Virus record (IMG/VR): IMGVR_UViG_3300031595_000010
Location: 1 to 32,003 of that record
DNA length: 32,003 nt
Reading direction: 5' to 3' (one strand)
DNA from: a virus
Below are positions 7,326 to 14,637 of this stretch, in pieces. Position 1 is the first letter of the stretch. Every line of letters starts with the position of its first letter. The notes beneath the pieces were generated by a model. It was not told the origin of the DNA. It made no database searches and saw nothing but the letters and a program-made list of their open reading frames with translations. Both the position numbers and the translations under genes were made by a program.

Positions 7326-7712
7326 CTACTTCTCTAAATCTTTTTGGTACCAGTCTCCCCAAGGTACTTTTGGAGTCTCATGTGGATTTTTCACTAATCT
7401 TAACTTGCCATACTCCTTAGGCTTCTCCGGCAACGCAGGCTCCACAACAACCTCATCTTCTTTCAATTTTGCCATCATAACACTCTTAGCCTTATTCAAT
7501 AATTTAAATCGCATATCATCACCACCAACAACATCTGGGTGATACATTTTTGCCAATCGCCTATAAGATTTTATAACCTCTTCTTCGGTAGCATCTTCTT
7601 GCACTCTCAATACGAATGATGCCTGCTCCAATGACATATTGTCTAGCAAGTTATTCAATGTACTTGCTATACAAAATAGTTCAGACAGTTCCTGTATCTT
7701 CTTTATATTCAC
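7326..7712 (-). CDS. J-domain (DnaJ-like) protein
   Basis: A 128-residue protein with a J domain over about residues 28-80: LRVQEDATEEEVIKSYRRLA leads into M-Y-H-P-D (HPD at 58-60), the loop that stimulates Hsp70 ATPase, then helix III (F-K-L-L-N-K-A-K-S-V). The Gly/Phe and zinc-finger regions of full DnaJ are absent. The C-terminal ~45 residues are Pro/Lys-rich with VPWGDWYQK. GTG start with TAGGT eight bases upstream. It could recruit the host Hsp70 (DnaK) to a phage substrate, by analogy with other phage and viral J proteins. It is a lone minus-strand gene among plus-strand late genes, which suggests separate regulation or recent acquisition. Confidence 0.85.
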   Translation of the reverse strand: MNIKKIQELSELFCIASTLNNLLDNMSLEQASFVLRVQEDATEEEVIKSYRRLAKMYHPDVVGGDDMRFKLLNKAKSVMMAKLKEDEVVVEPALPEKPKEYGKLRLVKNPHETPKVPWGDWYQKDLEK

Positions 7713-7727
7713 AATAAAATACCTAAT

Positions 7728-7744
7728 AATGCTATATCAGCATT
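7728..7744. other. Small inverted repeat in a divergent intergenic region
   Basis: AATGCT (7728-7733) and AGCATT (7739-7744) are complementary across a five-base loop, in the 65-base space between the divergent J-domain and endonuclease genes. The stem is only six bases, so it could be chance in AT-rich DNA. It is recorded because divergent promoters must lie in this space. Confidence 0.3.
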
Positions 7745-7777
7745 CTAATAGTTTCACATATAAGTATAGGATTTTTT

Positions 7778-8797
7778 ATGGTTAGAGCCAAAGTTATACC
7801 AAAAGATGAATTAGTTGAAGCAATTAATAGTTGTGCTAACAGTATTGATATGACTTGGGACGTGGTTAGAAAACTAAAAACTTCTATTGTTGTATTAAAA
7901 AAGAATTGTAAAATCCATAATATACCATATCCTTCAACACGATATGTATGTGATGAAGATTTTTTTAGCAATATAAATGAACAATCAATGTATTGGGCTG
8001 GATTTCTTTCTGCCGATGGTAATTTACGAATGCGTAAGAGTACCACATATGATATAAAGCTGGAATTAGCCACAAAAGATATAGCTCATATAGAACTATT
8101 TAAAAAACACATAAAATCAAATGCCATCGTAAAAAGTTTTACCAGAAAGCCATCTCCATTATTATTAAAAAACAAGAGTGTTAAAGAACAGTATTTTGCA
8201 TCCTATTTAATAATGAGATCTAAAAAAGCATTTGACGATCTTGGCAGATTTGGTATAACGCCACAAAAAACATATTCATATACTATGCCACAATGGCTAG
8301 TTGAACACGAATTAGTTCGTCATTTTATTAGAGGCTATATGGATGGTGATGGGTCATATTCTTTCAATAAAAGAAATGAACAACCATATTCCATACATAT
8401 TGGCTTGGTTGGTGCATGTCCTGCTGTGGAACAAATATATAATATAATTAATAAAAATTGTTTTATTGAATACGGCTGGATCAACTCAATAGATGAAAAA
8501 CTTAGAAGTTTTGCATTTAATTCATTAGCTGATGTTAAAAATATATATAATTATATTTACGGCAATTCAACTGTTTATTTAGAAAGAAAAAAATTAATTA
8601 TAGATCAAATAGATAATTTAATTGAAAAATCCTCAATGCATTTTCTTGATACTAATACAGTGCAAAAATTATACGATGAATTAAAAAGTTTTAATAAAGT
8701 TTCAAAAATATTGAATTGTGATAGAGCCACGGTAAGAAAGTTTATGCATGATAATAATTTAATATATAAATCATTTCCAAATATGAACAGGAAATAA
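7778..8797 (+). CDS. LAGLIDADG homing endonuclease with C-terminal helix-turn-helix
   Basis: The 339-residue product has two LAGLIDADG motifs, MYWAGFLSADG (about 71-81, D80) and HFIRGYMDGDG (about 182-192, D191). The C terminus adds a helix-turn-helix-like segment (FNKVSKILNCDRATVRKFMH, about residues 305-325), where the related enzyme at 5519 has its helix-turn-helix at the N terminus. TAGGA ribosome site, ATG start. The last codons (AAC AGG AAA TAA) supply the ribosome site of the next gene, whose ATG starts one base after the stop, so the insertion leaves the downstream gene expressible. Low G+C. Free-standing; no intron or intein sequence is visible around it. Confidence 0.88.
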   Translation: MVRAKVIPKDELVEAINSCANSIDMTWDVVRKLKTSIVVLKKNCKIHNIPYPSTRYVCDEDFFSNINEQSMYWAGFLSADGNLRMRKSTTYDIKLELATKDIAHIELFKKHIKSNAIVKSFTRKPSPLLLKNKSVKEQYFASYLIMRSKKAFDDLGRFGITPQKTYSYTMPQWLVEHELVRHFIRGYMDGDGSYSFNKRNEQPYSIHIGLVGACPAVEQIYNIINKNCFIEYGWINSIDEKLRSFAFNSLADVKNIYNYIYGNSTVYLERKKLIIDQIDNLIEKSSMHFLDTNTVQKLYDELKSFNKVSKILNCDRATVRKFMHDNNLIYKSFPNMNRK

Positions 8798-8798
8798 T

Positions 8799-9305
8799 AT
8801 GTATTCAATAGAAGAGATAAAAAAAGTTCCAGCAAAAACATTATTGAAACTAATAGATAGAATGAAAAAGTTTTTAATTGAGCACGACATAGTAAAAGAT
8901 ATGTGCAAAGAAAAAGATGTTGACCCGTCAATAATAGATATTATTCCTATGCGATTTGCTGATATCCCAGTGAGTGCTAGGACTGACCATGGTGTTATAA
9001 CATTCAATTATAAATTATTATGTGATGGTGATTTCGTAAAAGATTATGGGTACGCTGTGCATGAGATACAACATTGGCTAGATCAGTGCTATAATAAGCA
9101 CCCTACGCCCGGCGCCAACGATGGTGATTATTTACACAACCCGGCAGAACAAAAGGGCTTCAAACGTCAGATAGAATATATAGATGATGAGTTTGGCGAA
9201 AATGAAGCAGAAAACTACGTTGATCATTTATTAGATCATCACAATAGAAAAGGTAAAGATAGAAATGAACTTAAAGAAACGTTAATGGAAAAAGTTAACG
9301 AATAG
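8799..9305 (+). CDS. Predicted zinc metallopeptidase (HEIQH)
   Basis: A 168-residue protein with the zinc motif H88-E89-I-Q-H92 in a helix (YAVHEIQHWLD) and a likely third ligand, E117, in NPAEQKGFKRQIEY, the spacing seen in small gluzincin-type peptidases. A conserved-looking core strand, GVITFNYKL, precedes the helix. There is no signal peptide, so it should act in the cytoplasm or in the virion. It is co-transcribed with the baseplate and fibre genes; processing of a virion or host protein is possible, but the substrate is unknown. It follows the LAGLIDADG gene by one base and precedes the TTG-started gene by eight. Confidence 0.75.
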   Translation: MYSIEEIKKVPAKTLLKLIDRMKKFLIEHDIVKDMCKEKDVDPSIIDIIPMRFADIPVSARTDHGVITFNYKLLCDGDFVKDYGYAVHEIQHWLDQCYNKHPTPGANDGDYLHNPAEQKGFKRQIEYIDDEFGENEAENYVDHLLDHHNRKGKDRNELKETLMEKVNE

Positions 9306-9313
9306 GAGATATT

Positions 9314-10918
9314 TTGCCTTATTACCTTAATGTCAATATAGATGGATTAGTAGTCGCCAAATCAAATGGCGATGGATATTCTATTACATTAAAATGGGCA
9401 ACTGCCTATCCAACGGACAGATCTAATAAAATACTATACAACATTTACATGAGTGATGGTATTGCGCCAGATTTTCCAGATCAGTTTTTTCTTCAATCAC
9501 CAACATTCGTATCTTTTGATGGTTCAACCAGCGTTCAAATTGTTGATTTAGTTCCCGGAACATTATATCATTTTGGTGTTCGAGCCGCCGAGTATAACCC
9601 ATCATTTTTTAATCCATCAACACTACAGCCAGTATATAATGGACTTGTTGCATTACCATATAGTTTATTACAGAATAATATACTTGCAACAAGCATATTG
9701 ATACCATTAGTGGATACGACAGGCTTCCCATCAACTGGTACAGTAAAAATAGGATCTGAGTTAATAAATTATTCAAGTATAAGTGGAAACAATTTAGTTC
9801 TAACAAGTGCTTCTATGCAAAGAGGATTTAATAATTCTATTGCAACAATACATAATACTGATGGTTATGATGGTTATGTATACTGGGATCCTAATGTAAT
9901 TTTTTGGCCGGTTGAGCAGGAAGATCAAAATACCATTGTATATGAATGCTGGAATAGATTTGATATTGAGCATTTTGCATTCACAGTTGTAGATGGATAT
10001 CATCAAAAGGTAAAAGATATTCTAACAATAGATGCAACATGTAGCGATAATCTAAATACTCCTGCAACCATTGGTACTCCATCATCGGTATTTTCTGGGT
10101 ATCGTAGAACAAGCCCCGCATTGTTGCTAAGCGGCGCTTGCATTGGAAGCTATATTGGTGGGCAGACTGGGTGTGCAGATGGCTATGGTGGTGTTGGCTT
10201 GCAGTTGCGTGGACTAAATGTACAGGCTGCTAATATAGCAATACAATCCTCTATTATATTAGCAACAACGGGAGAACCGGTCTGCTTGGTACAAAGACGC
10301 TGGACTGGTATCACATGTAAGTGTTATTTACCATATAATGAATATCCTGAGGCACGCTGTAATATCTGCCTGGGCACAGGTATCGTTGTTGGTTGGATTC
10401 AATATTTCAATCCTGCTCGTAGTGATGGTAAAATTATGATAAGGCTAGATCCAAGCGTTGATGACTTAATAGCAATGGATAGTGGTTTAGAGTCTACGAT
10501 GCAACCTAACGCATGGACTATACCGGTTCCAACAATCAAAGATAGAGATTTTATTGTTAGATTTGATGATTGTGGTAACGAAGAATTTCGTTATGAGGTA
10601 TTAAATGTTACAAGAAACAAGTTATTTTTAGATGGTACTGGTGCTCAAAAATTTGCAATGCAAAGAGTTAGAAAAACAGATCCAATATATCAAGTACCAA
10701 TAACTTATGATACGAGTGATTTTCCAAGTACTATACCAACAAGTGTTGCGTCATCAATTGGAATACCATCACATTTTCATACAGTTGTTATAAGTGAAAA
10801 GGTTACATCTATTAGTCAAATAAATCAAATAACAAGTGTTGCAGCTGGTCATTCACATGTGATTCGTGACGGGATAGTTTTACCAGAAAGATTACATAAT
10901 CATATTATTACGCTATAA
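9314..10918 (+). CDS. Baseplate/fibre-associated protein with FN3-like, zinc-ribbon and HxH segments
   Basis: A 534-residue protein. The start is TTG, supported by AGGAG at the right distance and the absence of a better in-frame start. Residues about 10-95 look like a fibronectin type III domain (S-I-T-L-K-W, then V-P-G-T-L-Y-H-F-G-V-R-A). In the middle is a cysteine cluster, C335-x-C337-x11-C349-x2-C352-x-G-T-G, probably binding zinc, with another Cys at 324. The C terminus has three H-x-H pairs (H487/H489, H513/H515, H528/H530), resembling metal-coordinating ends of trimeric phage spikes and fibres. These features suggest a virion protein that folds around metal ions at the baseplate. Precise role unknown. 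Confidence 0.65.
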   Translation: MPYYLNVNIDGLVVAKSNGDGYSITLKWATAYPTDRSNKILYNIYMSDGIAPDFPDQFFLQSPTFVSFDGSTSVQIVDLVPGTLYHFGVRAAEYNPSFFNPSTLQPVYNGLVALPYSLLQNNILATSILIPLVDTTGFPSTGTVKIGSELINYSSISGNNLVLTSASMQRGFNNSIATIHNTDGYDGYVYWDPNVIFWPVEQEDQNTIVYECWNRFDIEHFAFTVVDGYHQKVKDILTIDATCSDNLNTPATIGTPSSVFSGYRRTSPALLLSGACIGSYIGGQTGCADGYGGVGLQLRGLNVQAANIAIQSSIILATTGEPVCLVQRRWTGITCKCYLPYNEYPEARCNICLGTGIVVGWIQYFNPARSDGKIMIRLDPSVDDLIAMDSGLESTMQPNAWTIPVPTIKDRDFIVRFDDCGNEEFRYEVLNVTRNKLFLDGTGAQKFAMQRVRKTDPIYQVPITYDTSDFPSTIPTSVASSIGIPSHFHTVVISEKVTSISQINQITSVAAGHSHVIRDGIVLPERLHNHIITL

Positions 10919-10946
10919 ACATTTGCTAATAAAATAGCATTCCCAT

Positions 10947-13613
10947 ATGGCAAAGCCTACTTACACGCCTCCGATTGGGGGACTTGCAACTAACAGATAT
11001 GATTTTCAATCACATATTGAAGGATTGAGTTTTCGTCATAGTGCAGATCAGATTGATGTTATACCATCGGTTATAATAAATGGATTGCCATATGTCACGG
11101 TTGCAGACGCATTAGCAGCAACATCTACATCAATAACTCAACTAATTGCCAATGGTGAAGGTTTCATTACTATTGGTGATGGTTATGATTGCTGGCATAA
11201 TGCAAATGGAACAATTAATTTCGATCCAACAGTTCCATCATTGGATACGATATTAAATCCTATATTCAATGCAATTTATAATAACACAGCATTACCAATT
11301 CAATTTCAGAGAATTAAGCGTGGTGGCATTGTTGTAATCAAAGCCGGAACATATTATGTAACAAATACAATTAATGTTCCGCCAGGTATAGTTATATTTG
11401 GTGAAGGCTATGGAACCAAGATAGTTAATGCTACTTCATTAGTTATTCCTCCAACATCGGGAAGTCCTCCGTATCCAAAATTAACATCAACAGCTGCTCC
11501 TGTTTTTAAGGTTTTACCTGACATCAATAGAATAAATAATGACGGTGCAGTAAATGGTAATTTACCATATTTTATGTTTGAACGAGTAACTAAGTTTATG
11601 AATTTAGTTATATCAGATAATTTCGTTGAGCCAACCATATTGGGCGATTTGAATTATAAATTAGCACAGAATTACTCTATAAATAATCCACTAATCTTAC
11701 AAGAGCCAGGATCGCATTTAGAGTGCGATGGTGTTATTTTCGTTGGAAGAGTTAATTTTGCAACTGCACAGACTGTTGCTACAAATGGTATTTCATCATA
11801 TCCGATACAGTTAGATATCGCTAATCCAATTAGTACTGGTACAATATTAAAAGTTAAAGATTGTTTTATTGATGGGTTCGCATTAGCTTGTGAGTTTCGT
11901 GGCACAGGGTACAATGCAGATATATGTGAGTATATAAATAATAAAATCCGTGTATATGGATATTTAGCAAATGATTCGTCTGCCGCAATACACAATTGTA
12001 TTGTAAGTATTACAGCAAGCAATATAGAGTTTAATAATAACTATATAATTGGTAATGGTAATAATGTAAAATATGGTGTTTATGCAGATGTAACCGGTAT
12101 ATCTGCTCCTGCAAATAAAAACTTAATGCCAAGAGCCAATGTTATTGGTAACTCGGGTGTGGTAAATGATAACCCAACATATGCTGGTATAAGTAATAAC
12201 TCAACTGTTAGTATATTTGGAACTAATGAAGCTGTTGTGCAGACTATAATTTTAGCAACAGTTGCTAATAACACATTTGGTTCAGATTCATCGAATCAGA
12301 GAACAATTGTTCCATCAACGACTGCATTGCAGCAATTAGATGATACAAGTATGGCGGCAGGTTCTATTGTATGGGTGGGAAGTGATGAGGAACATTTTTA
12401 TTTAGATAAAGGAACTAATGCTAACAATGCATTGGTCACTCCAATAGATAGTATAAATATATTTGCAACAGCATCTGGTGTTGGTAAATGGATTAGGTTA
12501 TTATATCTAAATTATGGCAATGCTCAAATAAATGGTAATTTGACTGTTAATGGAAGTATAATAGGAACTATTAGTGGTGGTAGTAGCATACCGGGTGATT
12601 TTACTATTGGTGGTAATTTACATTTGACTGGTAGTATAATTCCAACCACTGGAACACTTACCGTTTCTGGATCAGAAAATATATCTAATAATTTGATTGT
12701 TGTCGGAACTACAACACTAAATACTGGAGCAGTTGCTATAACTCCGACATTTGGTATGACTTTTACAACAACAAATCAGTTAGCGTTTACATCAGTTGGA
12801 ACTGGTAGAACAACTCTTTCTTTTGTTCCTTCTAATGCTGGAAACTCAACAGCTGCTACAACATATAAGAATAATACAACTGGGGCTTATGAAATAGCAT
12901 CAAATTGTTATTGGGGAGCTGTTGGAGGAACAAGCAACTGGGTATCATACGATACAACAAAACAATCAACATTATTGACAATAGGCAACTATCTTTCTAA
13001 TGTTGGGTCTAGTGAAAACGGGGCTCTTGTATTACACGTTATGCCTCCTGCACCAGTTGGTACGGCTAATTGGACTGATACTGGGTGGAATTTTTCTGGG
13101 CAATATTTTACCTGGATTCCAGGTGGAAGTAATGGATCTGGCTTATGGACATATAAGCAATCTTCTCTTGTGTTAGCTGGCACAAATATGGTGGATAGTA
13201 GCGGTAATCCTACACAACCGCATATCCAAATAACTGGAAATCCTGGGCATTTGAATTTAGGACCAAGTTCGCAGGTTCCAAATTCTATATATACAGATAG
13301 TATAATTAAAGCTTGGGGTTCATTTACTTATTTTGGTGGTATTCAATACGGTGATTGTTTCGGAATAAATATTATAACATATCCAAATACAATGTTTAGT
13401 GCAGCTACAGTTACATTAACAAATGCTCTTGATGATACAAATTATAATGTTGTTTGTACTATATCTAATAGTAATTTCACTCCATCTAATGCGACAATTC
13501 AAAACAAAACAACATCAACATTTGATATACTTCTTTTAGATTCTGGCGGTATAGATTTTATAACTAATTCAGATCAGATATATTTTGTTGTATATGGACG
13601 AATAGGCGGATAA
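10947..13613 (+). CDS. Tailspike/tail fibre protein with pectate-lyase-like beta-helix
   Basis: An 888-residue protein. After an N-terminal ~100-residue attachment segment (YTPPIGGLATNRYDFQSHIE) comes a right-handed beta-helix signature from about residue 125: GGIVVIKAGTYYVTNTI then V-P-P-G-I-V-I-F-G-E-G, with repeated N-N and short hydrophobic strands to about 450, as in pectate-lyase-like phage spikes. Around 529-575 it contains the G-N-L-T-V-N-G / T-L-T-V-S-G module also present in the gene at 118. The C-terminal ~250 residues form another beta-rich domain ending in QIYFVVYGRIGG. There is no good Shine-Dalgarno before the ATG. Likely receptor-binding or polysaccharide-degrading; no catalytic residues can be assigned. 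Confidence 0.75.
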   Translation: MAKPTYTPPIGGLATNRYDFQSHIEGLSFRHSADQIDVIPSVIINGLPYVTVADALAATSTSITQLIANGEGFITIGDGYDCWHNANGTINFDPTVPSLDTILNPIFNAIYNNTALPIQFQRIKRGGIVVIKAGTYYVTNTINVPPGIVIFGEGYGTKIVNATSLVIPPTSGSPPYPKLTSTAAPVFKVLPDINRINNDGAVNGNLPYFMFERVTKFMNLVISDNFVEPTILGDLNYKLAQNYSINNPLILQEPGSHLECDGVIFVGRVNFATAQTVATNGISSYPIQLDIANPISTGTILKVKDCFIDGFALACEFRGTGYNADICEYINNKIRVYGYLANDSSAAIHNCIVSITASNIEFNNNYIIGNGNNVKYGVYADVTGISAPANKNLMPRANVIGNSGVVNDNPTYAGISNNSTVSIFGTNEAVVQTIILATVANNTFGSDSSNQRTIVPSTTALQQLDDTSMAAGSIVWVGSDEEHFYLDKGTNANNALVTPIDSINIFATASGVGKWIRLLYLNYGNAQINGNLTVNGSIIGTISGGSSIPGDFTIGGNLHLTGSIIPTTGTLTVSGSENISNNLIVVGTTTLNTGAVAITPTFGMTFTTTNQLAFTSVGTGRTTLSFVPSNAGNSTAATTYKNNTTGAYEIASNCYWGAVGGTSNWVSYDTTKQSTLLTIGNYLSNVGSSENGALVLHVMPPAPVGTANWTDTGWNFSGQYFTWIPGGSNGSGLWTYKQSSLVLAGTNMVDSSGNPTQPHIQITGNPGHLNLGPSSQVPNSIYTDSIIKAWGSFTYFGGIQYGDCFGINIITYPNTMFSAATVTLTNALDDTNYNVVCTISNSNFTPSNATIQNKTTSTFDILLLDSGGIDFITNSDQIYFVVYGRIGG

Positions 13614-13614
13614 T

Positions 13615-14010
13615 ATGATAATAACATATACAAATGTTTATACTACAGATTTAACAATTAATTCTTTAAATTTAACTTGCACATATGATGGGTATCATAC
13701 TGATGGATATCATTTAGGTATAAGTGATGGATATGTTACGGCATCATCAACATCTTATTTTGTTCCTGAAACAGAAGTAGTGATACCATTACCATTTCCT
13801 GATTTAGTCAATATCTATATATGTCTAGATTTAACAAATCATAATGCACCCTGTATAGTGGTTGATGAGGTTTTTAGTGGGCATCATCCATACATATTTG
13901 ATGGAAGTACTCATTACAAATTACTCAATTCATTAGCAAGAATATCTAAAACAGATTTAGAAAATCAATCAATATCATTCTTAAAAATTATTCTAAATCC
14001 AAATCAATAA
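13615..14010 (+). CDS. Small virion-associated protein, function unknown
   Basis: A 131-residue, beta-rich protein. It begins one base after the stop of the tailspike, with AGGCGG before the ATG, so it is tightly coupled. Near residues 25-41 it has three Asp-Gly-Tyr tripeptides in a row (Y-D-G-Y-H-T-D-G-Y and then S-D-G-Y). The second half has P-L-P-F-P-D and F-S-G-H-H-P-Y-I-F-D-G. Coupling suggests it is a chaperone, cap or accessory subunit of the spike. No family was recognised. Confidence 0.6.
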   Translation: MIITYTNVYTTDLTINSLNLTCTYDGYHTDGYHLGISDGYVTASSTSYFVPETEVVIPLPFPDLVNIYICLDLTNHNAPCIVVDEVFSGHHPYIFDGSTHYKLLNSLARISKTDLENQSISFLKIILNPNQ

Positions 14011-14017
14011 AGGTAAA

Positions 14018-14200
14018 ATGAGAACGCGTGCCAAAAATACAAAAGACATTCCTGGATTAGTAGAATCCAGACAAAAACAATCCGATCTTAATGATAAATT
14101 AGCTATGTTTAAAACTAAATCTTTTTCAGATTTAACACAGTATGATAAAGATTTTTTATTGAAGTTATTATTTGAGCGTGCCGGGTTGATAAAAAGCTAA
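14018..14200 (+). CDS. Small helical phage protein, function unknown
   Basis: A 60-residue basic protein, MRTRAKNTKDIPGLVESRQK onward, with a predicted helix-rich C-terminal half (SFSDLTQYDKDFLLKLLFER). A good AGGTAAA ribosome site lies just before the ATG. It lies in the same direction between a spike-coupled gene and a membrane-protein gene. No domain was recognised. Confidence 0.6.
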   Translation: MRTRAKNTKDIPGLVESRQKQSDLNDKLAMFKTKSFSDLTQYDKDFLLKLLFERAGLIKS

Positions 14201-14236
14201 TCTATTCATATTGGCACATAATATTAGGAGATTAAT

Positions 14237-14626
14237 ATGGACTCGGGCATTAGCGCATTATTTTCGTGGCAATTCATACTATTTGCATTGGGAGTCTCTG
14301 TGGTAATGTGGTTTCTACGAACAATATTAGAGTATATATTTCCAAATATAGATAAGATAAAGTTTTGGTCAGAGCTATGCTTGCCGTTACTTCCACCAAC
14401 AATAGGCGCTACAGTATCATATTTTGCTACAAAATATGCCTATCCAGATGGTTTGAATTCATTAAGTGGTAGGTTGCTTTTTGGTTCAGTTGCCGGGCTT
14501 CTTTCTGGTCTAATATTCCGGGTAGTCAGAGGTATGCTAAAAGATAAGATACAAAATTTCGTTTCTTCTCAACAACCACCAGCTAACCCACCATCACAAG
14601 TAATACCGTTTCCAACAGATAGATAA
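14237..14626 (+). CDS. Multi-pass membrane protein (holin-like candidate)
   Basis: A 129-residue protein with three hydrophobic segments, about 10-28 (LFSWQFILFALGVSVVMWF), 48-66 and 78-97, a basic loop after the third (RVVRGMLKDK) and a Pro/Gln-rich tail (QQPPANPPSQ). Size and layout fit class I holins, but many small phage membrane proteins share this form, and no endolysin is visible nearby in the window. AGGAG ribosome site. Location among fibre genes is unusual for lysis genes, so a virion or host-membrane role is equally possible. Confidence 0.55.
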   Translation: MDSGISALFSWQFILFALGVSVVMWFLRTILEYIFPNIDKIKFWSELCLPLLPPTIGATVSYFATKYAYPDGLNSLSGRLLFGSVAGLLSGLIFRVVRGMLKDKIQNFVSSQQPPANPPSQVIPFPTDR

Positions 14627-14637
14627 TAAGGATAATA

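Noticed and set aside
7297-7542. Plus-strand open frame over the J-domain gene
   Set aside because: It is antisense to a convincing J domain on the minus strand with a GTG start and ribosome site.
6384-8801. Identical ACAGGAAATAATATG before the genes at 6399 and 8799, both next to LAGLIDADG genes
   Set aside because: It looks like a shared homing-site remnant, but a nearly identical ribosome leader occurs before the gene at 118, which has no endonuclease next to it, so a common ribosome binding site is the simpler explanation.
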